Of a DNA stretch of 64,000 nt, positions 52,758 to 63,227 are shown one piece after another (the first letter of the stretch is position 1; each line of letters starts with the position of its first letter). Source of the stretch: Mangrovivirga cuniculi. Its GTDB lineage: Bacteria; Bacteroidota; Bacteroidia; Cytophagales; Cyclobacteriaceae. The notes below the pieces were generated by a model that ran no database searches, was not told the DNA's origin, and was given only the letters and a program-made list of their open reading frames with translations. The stretch covers positions 2,916,001-2,980,000 of the forward strand of contig NZ_CP028923.1 in the NCBI RefSeq assembly GCF_005166025.1, written 5' to 3'. A program made the translations under genes and the position numbers.

Positions 52758-55472
52758 ATGAAAAAGTTAAACCAAACTTTAACACCAAACAAAGCGCTGT
52801 ATTATGGATTAATACTGGCTTTTTTATTTGCATTTACCGAAAATGTAAATGCACAAGATTTGAAGGAAATAACTGGTAAGGTAACTGATTTTGCTACTGA
52901 AGAACCGGTTATTGGCGCAAGTGTCCAGGTTCAGGGAACCACAAGAGGTACAGTTACTGAAACTGACGGTAGTTTTTCAATTAAAGCGAGCATAGGTCAG
53001 ACTCTAGTTATCTCTTTCATTGGTTACGAAACTATAGAAGTGGAAGTCACCACAAAGAATAACTACAATATTATTCTGATAGAGGATATTTCTACATTGG
53101 AATCGGTGGTGGTTGTTGGATCACGTGGCAGACCAAGGACAGTTATCGAATCACCTGTACCAATCGATAATATCGATGCAAGTGAACTTATGGCAAGCGG
53201 TCAACCTAACATAGAAAAAATGATTGCATACCGGGTACCTTCTTACAACACCTCCAATCAAACTATTTCTGACGCAACTGCTCACTTTGACCCTTCTGAA
53301 TTAAGAAACCTGGGGCCATCCAGAACCCTTGTTTTATTAAATGGAAAAAGGAAAAACCAGAGTGCCCTGGTATATGTTAATGACACTCCGGGTAAAGGTG
53401 AAGTCGGGGTAGACATGAAGAGTATTCCCACAGCAGCGATCGAAAGAGTTGAAGTTCTACGTGATGGTGCTGCAGCTCAATACGGTTCGGATGCGATTGC
53501 CGGTGTAATCAACGTCGTACTTAAAGATAACACCAAAGGTTCTGCTAATTTCACAACTGGAATTAGTGAACAGGGAGATGGTTTCATGTATGACCTTTCC
53601 ATTAATAAAGGATTCAAATTCTCTGAAAATACCACTTTAAATCTTACTGCCAGTTATTATCATCAGGATGAGACAAACAGAGCAGGTGAACCGGGAGAAG
53701 ATCCTTTATTTGGCATTGAAAGTGATGATCCGGACTGGAGTGACTGGCTGGAAGCTAATCCTGACTTAGGAATGATTGTAGGACAGCCGGAATTTGACAA
53801 GGCTTCTTTCTATGGTAATTTCGCTTCAAATTATGCTAATGACAAAGGACAGTTCTATGCTTTTGGAGGTTATACTTACCGCCAGGGAAAATCGTTTGCT
53901 CTCTACAGAGCACCATATTGGATTACGGACGATGCCGGACTATTAACTCCTCCCGGAGAAACTTATGATGGCTTTCAACCAACTTTCGAGACTGATATTG
54001 ATGACTATACTTTCACTATCGGTAATAAATATGAGTTAGGTGAATGGAGAACCGATCTGAGTTTAACGACAGGTGGAAATAGTGTAGGTTATACAATTGG
54101 TAATACTATAAATGTAGACTTATTACCGAATAGCCCTACTTCTTTTGACGCCGGAGCCTATAGTTTTGGAACAACCATTGGTAACCTGGATATTTCAAGA
54201 ACATTTGACAATCTGGAATTCTATTTTGGTACAGAGATAAGAAGAGAAGTATTTGAAGTAGAAGCTGGTCAACCGGAATCTTATGAAGGTGGCGGGGCTC
54301 AATCTTTTCCGGGTTTACAACCTGGCAATGCCCTTAAAGAAGACAGAAGTAATATTGGTGTATATGCCGGTGCCGACTGGGATGCCACTAAAAATTTCTT
54401 AGTAGGAGCTGCAATCAGATATGAGAACTATTCAGACTTTGGTAGCAATGTTTCATGGAAAGTTAACGCAAGACAACTTTTTGCTGAAGGTAACGGTGCG
54501 ATCAGAGCTTCACTTAGTACCGGTTTCAGAGCTCCATCATTACATCAAATTTATTTAAGTAATGTTCAGACATTAGTATCCGGTGGTACTGTATCTAACC
54601 AGGGTACGTTTAATAATGTGGATCCGGTGATAAAGGCTTTAGGTGTACCAGCTCTTGATGCAGAAACATCATTTAATATTTCAGCCGGTATAACATACAG
54701 ATTCTCTGAAAAATTCTCAGTTTCTGCTGATTATTATAACATCACTATTGATGACAGAGTATTGTTTACTGGTGAAATTGGCTTTGATGACGATGATGCA
54801 ACAACCAATCCGGTAGAACAAATATTAATCGATAACAATGTTACAAGTATCAAGTTCTTTGTTAATGCACTAGATACAAGAACCCAGGGTGTTGATATAA
54901 TTGCAGATTACACAAATATCATAATCGGAGACGGTACATTAGACTTGATTTTATCAATGAACTATAATAAAACTTCAATAGAAGGCTCTATTGAAGCTCC
55001 TGGTGTAATCGGTGAAGAAGGGTATGATATATTCAACAGAAAAGAGCAATCAAGAGTTACAACTGCCAGACCAAATACCAAAGTTCTTTTTGGTATAAAC
55101 TATGAAGTAGGAAAATTTGGTGCCACTCTTAATAACACTTACTTTGGTGAAGTTACCTGGAGACACTTTGACAATGGACTTAATGGAGCTCCATTAGGTC
55201 CTGGAGGAACTCCTCTTCCAACTGAAGATGCAGCATATGACCAGGTTTTTGCCGGAAAGGTGATCACTGACCTGATACTGGATTACGATATCGTTGATAG
55301 ACTAAATGTTAATGTTACTGTTAACAATTTATTAGATGTGTATCCTGATGAAATAGATACCAAAGGTGATTTTGTTACCGACCTTGGTGGAAGATTCAGA
55401 TACCCCTGGGAAGTTAACCAGTTTGGTTTCATGGGACGCTTCTATAAAATCGGGTTTATTTACCAATTCTAA
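52758..55472 (+). CDS. TonB-dependent outer-membrane receptor
   Basis: A 904-residue receptor. A signal peptide ends near residue 33 (NVNAQD). A carboxypeptidase-D regulatory-like domain covers about 36-108 (ITGKVTDFATEEPVIGASVQVQGTTRGTVTETDG). The TonB box region (ESVVVVGSRG) and plug domain (about 114-260, with IERVEVLRDGAAAQYGSDAIAGVINVVLK) follow, then a 22-strand barrel ending in the canonical terminal Phe (IGFIYQF). No SusD-like gene follows, so it imports something other than glycans through the SusCD route, such as metal chelates, peptides or a vitamin. A strong terminator stands 24 bp after the stop. Confidence 0.92.
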   Translation: MKKLNQTLTPNKALYYGLILAFLFAFTENVNAQDLKEITGKVTDFATEEPVIGASVQVQGTTRGTVTETDGSFSIKASIGQTLVISFIGYETIEVEVTTKNNYNIILIEDISTLESVVVVGSRGRPRTVIESPVPIDNIDASELMASGQPNIEKMIAYRVPSYNTSNQTISDATAHFDPSELRNLGPSRTLVLLNGKRKNQSALVYVNDTPGKGEVGVDMKSIPTAAIERVEVLRDGAAAQYGSDAIAGVINVVLKDNTKGSANFTTGISEQGDGFMYDLSINKGFKFSENTTLNLTASYYHQDETNRAGEPGEDPLFGIESDDPDWSDWLEANPDLGMIVGQPEFDKASFYGNFASNYANDKGQFYAFGGYTYRQGKSFALYRAPYWITDDAGLLTPPGETYDGFQPTFETDIDDYTFTIGNKYELGEWRTDLSLTTGGNSVGYTIGNTINVDLLPNSPTSFDAGAYSFGTTIGNLDISRTFDNLEFYFGTEIRREVFEVEAGQPESYEGGGAQSFPGLQPGNALKEDRSNIGVYAGADWDATKNFLVGAAIRYENYSDFGSNVSWKVNARQLFAEGNGAIRASLSTGFRAPSLHQIYLSNVQTLVSGGTVSNQGTFNNVDPVIKALGVPALDAETSFNISAGITYRFSEKFSVSADYYNITIDDRVLFTGEIGFDDDDATTNPVEQILIDNNVTSIKFFVNALDTRTQGVDIIADYTNIIIGDGTLDLILSMNYNKTSIEGSIEAPGVIGEEGYDIFNRKEQSRVTTARPNTKVLFGINYEVGKFGATLNNTYFGEVTWRHFDNGLNGAPLGPGGTPLPTEDAAYDQVFAGKVITDLILDYDIVDRLNVNVTVNNLLDVYPDEIDTKGDFVTDLGGRFRYPWEVNQFGFMGRFYKIGFIYQF

Positions 55473-55495
55473 TATTTGACATTATAAATTCTTAT

Positions 55496-55530
55496 AAACC
55501 GGACTTTGAATAGGTCCGGTTTTTTTGTTT
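55496..55530 (+). terminator. Rho-independent terminator after the TonB receptor
   Basis: A 9-bp perfect stem (aaaccggac / gtccggttt) with a 9-base loop is followed by a T run. Confidence 0.92.
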
Positions 55531-55739
55531 TTACTTTTACCCAGTTATTCAAATCACTTAATCTGAATTAAATTTTAACATTTTCTATTATTGCATTCAG
55601 AATATAAATCTTCTGTTTTTCATTAACACAATTAGGCTATTAAATTAAAGACCTAAGAACTTGTATAAAGTATTAGAAAAAAAATATCTTATATTAGGCA
55701 GGTAATTATTAACTAAAAAAAGACAGGATCAGCTAAATC

Positions 55740-56198
55740 ATGAAAAACAATCTACTATTATCTTTAATTCTATTTTTATCAGTAATCTCATACGGACAAA
55801 GCCAGGAAGTTGCTGAAAAAGCAAAAATATATAATCTTATTGTTGAATCTTTCGATGGCATATGGTCTGAGTTAGACTCTGAAAACATAGAAAAATACTA
55901 CACGGAAGATTTTCTCCTTTTAGAACATGGAGAAGTGTGGACAAATGATACGATTGCCCATTATCTGGATAAGGCGATAATGAGAAAGCCCATGCCTGAA
56001 AGAATTAACAAAATTGAAGTCATCGATATTAAGATTACCGGCAAAACAGCCTGGATCGCTTATCATAATCATGCAGAATTTATCGTAGATCAAAAGATAG
56101 TACGAAAAGCATATTGGCTGGAAAGTGCAACCGCTGTACTAACCGATGATGGCTGGAAATTAGACATGCTACACTCTACGAGGGTTAAGATGGAATAA
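55740..56198 (+). CDS. Secreted NTF2-like (SnoaL/DUF4440) protein
   Basis: A 152-residue protein with a signal peptide (MKNNLLLSLILFLSVISYGQS). The mature part matches the NTF2-like fold: EKAKIYNLIVESFDGIWSELDSENIEKYYTEDFLLLEHGEVW forms the first helices and cone, then IEVIDIKITGKTAWIAYHNHAEF and the final strand with DDGWKLDMLHSTRV. Family members have varied catalytic or binding roles; none is visible here. Exported to the periplasm by prediction. Confidence 0.75.
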   Translation: MKNNLLLSLILFLSVISYGQSQEVAEKAKIYNLIVESFDGIWSELDSENIEKYYTEDFLLLEHGEVWTNDTIAHYLDKAIMRKPMPERINKIEVIDIKITGKTAWIAYHNHAEFIVDQKIVRKAYWLESATAVLTDDGWKLDMLHSTRVKME

Positions 56199-56609
56199 GA
56201 AAAATTACTTCTGCTTGACTGTATCTCCACATTCAAGGTAATCTTTCAATTCGGATTACAAATCCTACGATAACAGCACGACATTACAAATGTCGAACAG
56301 CAGTATTTTAATATGAGAGCTCTTTGTATAAGTTATACAGATTTAATGATACTATTATGCTCCTTGGAATTTGCAATTCCGAAGCCTTATCCATGGATTT
56401 GTAATCCATTGTTTAATAATTAACACCAAAAATCCTTTTACATACCCAGAATAGTCAGGTAACGAATAAATTTAGATTCATACTACTTCAGTACAATTAG
56501 ATTGATTATTTTACAAGTACACTCACTCATATCTGAGAGTATAACAATTAAAATTTATCCCAAAAGTAGTTGTATGATTTTTTGGATAAAATAATATGAC
56601 CCACTTCTT
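56199..56609. other. Intergenic gap before the amidohydrolase
   Basis: 411 bp without a gene. It includes short palindromic words (cgacattacaaatgtcg near 56280, ccatggatttgtaatccattg near 56391) in AT-rich DNA, and nothing firm. Confidence 0.45.
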
Positions 56610-58343
56610 ATGAAAACACTGCAATTCCTCCTCCTGAGTTTGGTACTAACTACCATTATATCTTGTGGATCTGATCTATCAAATGAAAATACAAGCTATT
56701 CTACCATTTACAGTGGTGGAGACATTTTAACCATGAAAGGTGATTCTCCGGAATATGTCGAAGCACTGGTAGTACAAGATGGCGAAATTGTTTTTGCCGG
56801 AAGCCTTGATAAAGCTAGGGAGAAAGCAGGAAGAAACCATAAAGCTATCGATTTAAAAGGTAAGACAATGCTTCCGGGATTGATCGACGGTCATGCTCAC
56901 TTTTCATCCTTTTCTTCCCAGGCAATTGGTGCCCAAATTCTTCCTCCACCTGATGCCGGGGCCAAAGACATTCCTTCGATGGTTAAAATATTAAAAGAAT
57001 GGAATACACCGAAAAACAGAGAGTTAACTGGTTGGATCTTCGGAATGGGGTTTGATGATTCTGTATTAGAGGAAAACAGGTTTCCTACAAAACACGATCT
57101 GGACAAAGTATCCACAGAATTTCCAATCATGATCATCCATATTTCAGGGCATTTCGCAGTAGTTAATTCCAAAGGACTGGAAGAATTAAACATTGATGCA
57201 AACACACCGGATCCTGAAGGGGGAATTATCAGGAGAGAGGACAACAATGAGCCAAACGGCGTATTGGAGGAGTTAGCAGCGATCCCCTACTTTGCTAAAG
57301 CCCTCACCCCTTCAAGCAAAGAAGCAATGGATAAATTCTTTGAGGAAGGTCAAATGATGGCACTTTCTTACGGATATACCACTGCCCAGGAAGGCAGAAC
57401 TATGCAAAATCATGAATCACTCGCTAAAAACGCTGAAGAAGGCAAACTCAAGCTGGATGTAGTCAGCTATATAGATTATTCCCTGGCGGACAATTATATG
57501 TCTTCAAAATGGAATAGTAAAACGTACGATAATCATTACCGAATTGGAGGTATGAAATTGACACTGGACGGCTCTCCCCAGGGTAGAACTGCCTGGAGAA
57601 CTCAACCATATCTGATCCCTCCGGATGGCGCTGATAATGATTACAGCGGATATCCTGCTATCCCGAATGACACCACAGTTATGCTTATTTATGAAAAAGC
57701 ATTTAAGAACAACTGGCAAGTCCTTACTCATGCTAACGGTGATGCGGCAATGGACCAAATGATCAGAACGATAAAGCCTGCAATTGAAAAATATGGAAAC
57801 GATGATAGAAGAACTGTTCTTATCCATGGTCAGTACATCAGAAATGACCAAATCGATTCCTTAAAAAAACTGGACATTATCGCCTCTTTATTTCCGTTAC
57901 ATACTTTCTATTGGGGAGACTGGCATAAACAAATTATTGGAGATAGCCTTGGAAATAAAATCAGTCCCACCAGGACAGCATTAGATAAAGGAGTGAAATT
58001 GACGATCCATACGGATGCACCAGTTGCCTTGCCGAATATGATGCGCATGGTAGGAATTACAGTAGAGCGAAAATCCCGCTCAGGCGAAGTTATTGGTGCT
58101 GAAGAAAGACTAACACCTTATGAAGCTTTACAGGCAATTACCAGTTGGTCGGCCTATCAGCATTTTGAAGAAGACTCTAAAGGCTCCCTTGAAGAAGGAA
58201 AAATGGCTGACCTGGTGATCCTCGATAAAAACCCTTTAAAAGTTCCTGAAGAAGAAATAAAAAATATCGTTGTTCTCGAAACTATTAAGGAAGGAAATTC
58301 TGTTTACAGAAGGGAAATGGAAGCTGCTTTCCATTCGGATTGA
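56610..58343 (+). CDS. Amidohydrolase lipoprotein (YtcJ-like)
   Basis: A 577-residue metal-dependent hydrolase. The lipobox IISC (Cys about 19) gives a membrane anchor. The N-terminal composite domain is followed by the barrel metal motif DGHAHFSS (HxH near residues 95-97), a lysine region, the LTHANGDAAMD and LIHGQYIRNDQID histidines and a HTDAPVALPN aspartate near the C-terminus, matching the YtcJ-like amidohydrolase group. Substrate is likely an N-substituted amide or cyclic imide. It is a different branch from the damaged amidohydrolase at 21225-23207. Confidence 0.85.
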   Translation: MKTLQFLLLSLVLTTIISCGSDLSNENTSYSTIYSGGDILTMKGDSPEYVEALVVQDGEIVFAGSLDKAREKAGRNHKAIDLKGKTMLPGLIDGHAHFSSFSSQAIGAQILPPPDAGAKDIPSMVKILKEWNTPKNRELTGWIFGMGFDDSVLEENRFPTKHDLDKVSTEFPIMIIHISGHFAVVNSKGLEELNIDANTPDPEGGIIRREDNNEPNGVLEELAAIPYFAKALTPSSKEAMDKFFEEGQMMALSYGYTTAQEGRTMQNHESLAKNAEEGKLKLDVVSYIDYSLADNYMSSKWNSKTYDNHYRIGGMKLTLDGSPQGRTAWRTQPYLIPPDGADNDYSGYPAIPNDTTVMLIYEKAFKNNWQVLTHANGDAAMDQMIRTIKPAIEKYGNDDRRTVLIHGQYIRNDQIDSLKKLDIIASLFPLHTFYWGDWHKQIIGDSLGNKISPTRTALDKGVKLTIHTDAPVALPNMMRMVGITVERKSRSGEVIGAEERLTPYEALQAITSWSAYQHFEEDSKGSLEEGKMADLVILDKNPLKVPEEEIKNIVVLETIKEGNSVYRREMEAAFHSD

Positions 58344-58486
58344 GTAAGTAGTCAATAGTTTATGAAAATCTCAATCAAATCTTTTGTCTATTTTCAAGAG
58401 TGTTTTAAACTATTAAATTGCTTAAATTATATAGTACCCCACCTGGCGACCAGGTAAGTATTATTAATAATCAAAATTTTAAAAGC

Positions 58487-59503
58487 ATGAATAATTCAAA
58501 TCCCTCCGGAGTATTTCATGGCGTACACGATATTCGCGTGGATGAAAAAGAAGCACCAGTCATAAATGAAAACAGTATTATCGTAAAAGTAGAAATGACT
58601 GGTATCTGTGGAACCGACCTGCATATTTATCATGAAGGACTGGTACCCGAAGGATCAGTTTTAGGACATGAATTTTGTGGAGAAATAATAGAAAAAGGAA
58701 GTAAAGTCAAGGATTTGAACGTCGGTGAAAGAGTAGTCATAAATCCGATGGAAAATGGAATTGGTCTCGGAGTTAGTCCGGGAGGGTTTGCCAGGTATGT
58801 CAAAATCGATAATGCTGAAAAAAATACAAACACTTTCTCTATACCCGATAGCGTCAACAGTGAGAAAGGAGCTTTAATAGAACCCTTTTCCGTTGGATTG
58901 GCAGCTATCAATAAAACAAATCTGACAAAAGAAGATTCAGTTTTAGTTACCGGCTGTGGTACCATCGGACTTGTGACTATTGCAGGTCTTAAAAGTAAAG
59001 GAATAAAAAATATTATCGCTTCAGATATTAGTGATAAACGATTGGAATTAGCTAAGCAACTGGGCGCTAATTACACCTTCAATCCCTCCTCTGATGACAA
59101 ACTTGATGACTTAATAATAAATAATTTTGGCACAGTTAATTCTCTCAATTATGCTGGAGAACTCCCCAACCTCAATGCAGCCTTCGAATGCTCTGGCGTT
59201 GGAGCAGTTTTTAGTCAATCAGTTAATCTATTAGCACCAGATGGATCCTTAACAATTCTGGCTATTTATAGCAAAGAATTATCTCTAGATCCAAACCTTG
59301 TCGTTTACAAACGGCTAAACATTCTGGGATCATTGTTTTATACTCCAAATGATTTTATAGAGGCAATAGATCTAATGGCATCAGGCGAGGTGGACCTGAG
59401 TCCGATTGTTTCTCATCATTTCCCATTAGATGAGCTACCTAAAGCTTTTGAAACACAAGCGGATAGCAGAAAATCGGTAAAGGTGATTGTTGACAGCATC
59501 TAG
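58487..59503 (+). CDS. Zinc-type medium-chain dehydrogenase lacking the structural-zinc loop
   Basis: A 338-residue MDR-superfamily enzyme. The catalytic-zinc ligands are present: the GICGTDLHIYHEG cysteine and GHEFCGEI His-Glu pair. The nucleotide-binding VTGCGTIGLVTIAGLKSKG is intact. The four-cysteine structural-zinc loop is replaced by NPMENGIGLGVSPGGFARYV, as in a known sorbitol/threonine-dehydrogenase-like subgroup. ATG at 58487 begins the conserved VFHGVHDIRVDEKEAP start; an upstream TTG (58418) is unlikely. Substrate probably a sugar alcohol or diol; not determined. Confidence 0.82.
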   Translation: MNNSNPSGVFHGVHDIRVDEKEAPVINENSIIVKVEMTGICGTDLHIYHEGLVPEGSVLGHEFCGEIIEKGSKVKDLNVGERVVINPMENGIGLGVSPGGFARYVKIDNAEKNTNTFSIPDSVNSEKGALIEPFSVGLAAINKTNLTKEDSVLVTGCGTIGLVTIAGLKSKGIKNIIASDISDKRLELAKQLGANYTFNPSSDDKLDDLIINNFGTVNSLNYAGELPNLNAAFECSGVGAVFSQSVNLLAPDGSLTILAIYSKELSLDPNLVVYKRLNILGSLFYTPNDFIEAIDLMASGEVDLSPIVSHHFPLDELPKAFETQADSRKSVKVIVDSI

Positions 59504-59663
59504 TATTTACGATTTTACCGGGCTAAGAATAATTTCAAATTCTAAAACTACAATTATTAGATCCTGAAAATTGAATTATAATCTTCATTAACTGTATGAA
59601 AACTAATTTGTTGTTTTGCATAATGATGAGGTTATTTATAATATCATGGTATTTAACTATAAA

Positions 59664-60275
59664 ATGATTAAAAATAACTTTCTCAAATTAATAGGAGAAT
59701 ATTCAGCTAATCCGGATTATAATATGAATTGCTGGAAAGAAATTGAGAAAAACTATACTTCAGGCTCCCGTTACTATCATACTCTTGAGCATCTGTCAAA
59801 TATGATTAATGAAATGGAAAATGTTGAGTCGGAAATCCAGAATAAAGATGCTTTACTTTTCTCCATCTATTATCACGATATAATTTATAAGGCTACAAAA
59901 GGCAATAACGAACATCAAAGTGCACTTTTATTTAAAAGAAGGGTATCTAAAACTTCATTCCCCCATATAGCTGAATGCATTGCTCAAATAGAAGCAACTA
60001 AAGAACATAAACTATCATCAGACAAGGACACAAATATTTTGCTGGATCTTGACCTTTCTATATTAGGTGCCAGTCCGGAAGAATACAAAAGGTATTGTCA
60101 AAACGTAAGAAAAGAATATTGGATATACCCCAACTTTATCTATAAAAAAGGCAGAAAAAAAGCTCTAAAACACATTTTAGAATTAGATCCTATTTATAAA
60201 ACAGAATACTTTAAAGACAAGTATGAAGCTCGGGCAAAAGAAAACCTGAAGGATGAATTAAGTCAACTGAGTTAA
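59664..60275 (+). CDS. HD-domain metal-dependent hydrolase (COG4339-like)
   Basis: A protein of about 203 residues with the HD-fold pattern: a first histidine in RYYHTLEHL, the HD pair in YYHDIIYK and a final His in NNEHQSA, matching the predicted phosphohydrolase group COG4339. A conserved DLDLSILGA aspartate follows. The substrate is unknown. ATG at 59664 (MIKNNFLKLIGEY) is chosen; the frame is open further upstream (TTG at 59616, ATG at 59646) but adds residues unlike the family. Confidence 0.75.
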   Translation: MIKNNFLKLIGEYSANPDYNMNCWKEIEKNYTSGSRYYHTLEHLSNMINEMENVESEIQNKDALLFSIYYHDIIYKATKGNNEHQSALLFKRRVSKTSFPHIAECIAQIEATKEHKLSSDKDTNILLDLDLSILGASPEEYKRYCQNVRKEYWIYPNFIYKKGRKKALKHILELDPIYKTEYFKDKYEARAKENLKDELSQLS

Positions 60276-60495
60276 AAGATTTTTAATATTAAAAAAAACC
60301 AATAAGAGATTTTCTAAACCCTCTCCATACATTCCCCTCCGCCAATAATTAATTAAATCCCATGGATACATTGCTTTGATTTAATTAGAAAAAACCATAC
60401 ATTATTTAACATAAGCCATCATTGATGGCATCGTACCGCTTAAAAACTATCTTCCATAAAAAATTGCGAATAAACTCCGAAGTCCCCACGTTGAG

Positions 60496-61821
60496 ATGAA
60501 AGCTATAAAAGGCATACCTATAGTATCTCCCTTGCGATTTTATACCAATGCAAGGAGAATACTGGAAAACCCTTTGCCTTTTCATCATGAAAATTTTGAA
60601 GAATTGGGAGACACTTACCAGCTTGACCTTGGTTTTGGCAGAAAAATCATTTTCACCCGCGATTCGGCCCTGGCCGAATATGTGCTCCAAAAAAACCAAA
60701 AGAATTACAAAAAATCAGACATCCAGACAAAAGAAGTAGCAAAATACCTGGGCCACGGCTTATTGACTTCTGAGGGAGAACTCTGGAAGCAGCAACGAAA
60801 ACTCATTCAACCCACATTTCATAAAAAGCAACTAGAAGGAATTTTATATAAAATAAAGTCCGCCATCATTGCCGAATTAGATAAGATCCAGACTGGTAAA
60901 CCAACAGACATCTTGCCTGTATTTAATGATCTGGCTTTTCAAACCGTAGTAAAATCATTGTTTAGCAGTGCTATTGGACAAAAAGAAATTAACAGATTAC
61001 AAAACACAACAGATTCAGCACAACAAATGCTGGCCAAAGAACTGCGCCAACCCTACTTAAACTGGTACTTTAAATTGAGTGGAAAAATAGAAAGGCACCT
61101 GGAGAAGACAGAGGAAGCCAGGGCAATACTTAAAAACGTGATCAGAGAAAGAAAGCAAAGCAGTGAGAAACAAGGTGACTTGCTGGACATGTTATTGGAT
61201 TCAAGATATGAAGACGGTACTACCATTACAGAAAGCCAGTTAATTGACGAAATACTCGTTTTATTCACAGCAGGATATGAAACGAGTTCCAATGCGCTGA
61301 CCTTCACTTGTGAGCTGCTTGCACAAAACAATCAGGCACAACAAAAAATTGTTGAAGAAGTAAAGGAGGCCAAAAAGATTTGCGGAGATGATCTTATGCA
61401 ACTGTATATAAACTGTCCTTACACCCGGAAGGTGATCAAGGAGTCATTAAGACTTTATCCTCCTGCCTATTTTCTGGACAGGGTAAACATTGAAGACGAC
61501 GAATTCCAGGGGAAAACATTCCCTGCCGGAACGAACATATTGTTTTCCCTCTTTGAAATTCATCGGCATAAAGATCATTGGATTGCTCCGGATTCGTTTA
61601 ACCCGGATCGATTTGACGAATCTCGAACATCGAATTATTACCCTTTTGGGGCAGGCCCCAGGAAGTGTATCGGAAACAATTTCGCTATCTATGAGATGGT
61701 CATTGCAATTGCAGAGCTTATTACAAAATATAAACTTTCTATTACAGAAGAAGAAATTCAAATCCGCCCCCTAATCACACTGAAACCAAAAAAAGCATTT
61801 ATAACTTTTACTACTCGCTAA
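60496..61821 (+). CDS. Cytochrome P450
   Basis: A 441-residue P450. The I-helix oxygen-activation motif AGYETSS is near residue 257, the K-helix ExxR in KESLRLYPP near 317, and the haem-binding loop PFGAGPRKCIGNNF places the thiolate Cys at residue 391. No N-terminal membrane anchor is present, so it is a soluble bacterial enzyme of the CYP102/CYP4-like type. It needs an external redox partner, and no ferredoxin gene is adjacent. The substrate is unknown; a fatty-acid or lipid hydroxylase is an inference. Confidence 0.88.
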   Translation: MKAIKGIPIVSPLRFYTNARRILENPLPFHHENFEELGDTYQLDLGFGRKIIFTRDSALAEYVLQKNQKNYKKSDIQTKEVAKYLGHGLLTSEGELWKQQRKLIQPTFHKKQLEGILYKIKSAIIAELDKIQTGKPTDILPVFNDLAFQTVVKSLFSSAIGQKEINRLQNTTDSAQQMLAKELRQPYLNWYFKLSGKIERHLEKTEEARAILKNVIRERKQSSEKQGDLLDMLLDSRYEDGTTITESQLIDEILVLFTAGYETSSNALTFTCELLAQNNQAQQKIVEEVKEAKKICGDDLMQLYINCPYTRKVIKESLRLYPPAYFLDRVNIEDDEFQGKTFPAGTNILFSLFEIHRHKDHWIAPDSFNPDRFDESRTSNYYPFGAGPRKCIGNNFAIYEMVIAIAELITKYKLSITEEEIQIRPLITLKPKKAFITFTTR

Positions 61822-61928
61822 ACTTTGAGTTTGACATTCAATAAATTATTTTGAAATTTATCATCTTAGTATCAACCAGGGTTTGGTGAAGAGGATTTTG
61901 CTTATACAACCATGATAAAACAAACTAA

Positions 61929-62480
61929 ATGAAAAAATATAATCCGGATAGACTCGTCAGCGTAACAGCAATAATTGTCAGTGTCGGAACGCTTTTTATG
62001 ATTTTGTATCAAACAAACTTAATGCGCAAGGAACAAAAAGCTTCTGTGATGCCTAGTCTCATGATTGGGTACAGTGTAAATCAAAATGATGATGAATTAA
62101 CAGAAAAAATATGGCTGGCAAACCGTGGACTAGGACCAGCTTTTATAGAAAAAGTAGCAGTGATCGATGAAGATAAGGTATATGAAACCGATCCTTACGG
62201 ATATTTATATGAAACTAATGCGAATGAAAACACGGTAACTATAAACCGTTTGTACCCTGGTAGAATTATACCAGCGAATGATGGAATCGAGCTTTATGTT
62301 AAGGGAACAAATGCCAATTCGAAAATTGTCTTAAGTGATCTCTTCGAATTCCCCTATGACATCGAAAATATGCCTTCAGATAATGATAATAAAGTGGTAG
62401 TCGAAATAACTTATAAGAATATATATGATGATAAATGGACGATTCGATCTGATATGACATCTCCTCTTGTTATGGATTAA
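61929..62480 (+). CDS. Membrane-anchored hypothetical protein
   Basis: A 183-residue protein with one membrane span near the N-terminus (LVSVTAIIVSVGTLFMILY, about residues 8-27), followed by a strand-rich extracytoplasmic domain (SLMIGYSVNQND, IWLANRGLGPAFIEKVAVID, IELYVKGTNANS, VVVEITYKNIYDDKWTIRSD). The second half recalls small immunoglobulin-like or fibronectin-like folds; the family was not recognised. Confidence 0.6.
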   Translation: MKKYNPDRLVSVTAIIVSVGTLFMILYQTNLMRKEQKASVMPSLMIGYSVNQNDDELTEKIWLANRGLGPAFIEKVAVIDEDKVYETDPYGYLYETNANENTVTINRLYPGRIIPANDGIELYVKGTNANSKIVLSDLFEFPYDIENMPSDNDNKVVVEITYKNIYDDKWTIRSDMTSPLVMD

Positions 62481-62607
62481 TAAATTCTAGTCCATCGTTA
62501 TATATTCCGGTAGTCTCTAAATGAGAATTAGTATTATGGCAATTTCTTCTCAAACGCAAATCTAAAATCCATATTCTTCCAACTAAGTATTTTAAAGAAA
62601 TTATTTT

Positions 62608-63006
62608 ATGAATTGGTATTTCAAACCCAGGAAAAAAGAAATCCCTTTCTATGAACTAATTGGTGTAAGAAAATTCAAAAAGCACCTACTAAATTTTTTT
62701 GGTGAAAATTACTCTCAAAAGCAAGGATGGCTTCCACTCAAAAATCGATCAGAAAACTATAATGAAGCATTTAAAAAGTTCATCAATAAAACAAAACAAA
62801 ATGAGGTAGTTCATTTAATAGTGATGTTAATACTTCTGATTTTAAGTGTTGAAACCTTATTGGAGGGCAAATTTTTACAGGCATTGTCAGTTGTAATTAT
62901 CAATATACCCTTTAATGTTTATCCTATAATACTTCAGCGATATAATAGGTTTCGTATATATCAAATACTTAAAATTGACCGTATTGAACAAACACCTGGT
63001 GATTAA
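62608..63006 (+). CDS. Membrane protein of unknown function
   Basis: A 132-residue protein. The first half is basic and soluble (FKPRKKEIPFYELIGVRKFKKHLLNFFG); the second holds two spans (VVHLIVMLILLILSVETLLEG, FLQALSVVIINIPFNVYPIIL). The short final tail is charged. It resembles small proteins fused or paired with glycosyltransferase-like or carotenoid-synthesis membrane enzymes, but no family assignment is made. Confidence 0.5.
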   Translation: MNWYFKPRKKEIPFYELIGVRKFKKHLLNFFGENYSQKQGWLPLKNRSENYNEAFKKFINKTKQNEVVHLIVMLILLILSVETLLEGKFLQALSVVIINIPFNVYPIILQRYNRFRIYQILKIDRIEQTPGD

Positions 63007-63227
63007 AATCAAAACCAGTGCCCATCTATTTTCTATTTTCTTTAAATGGTAGTTTATAATCCTATAAAAGATTTGATATTGGCAGGTAAAAATCTATTTT
63101 CGCCTTCAAATATCGGCAAGCTTTTTGTTGTCAAAAAATAGCGAAATCTATTGTTAACCAAACCAAAGATCTTTATATAATAAGCAAGAAGTTTTTTTAT
63201 GTTGAGACAACCTAAAAACAACTAAAA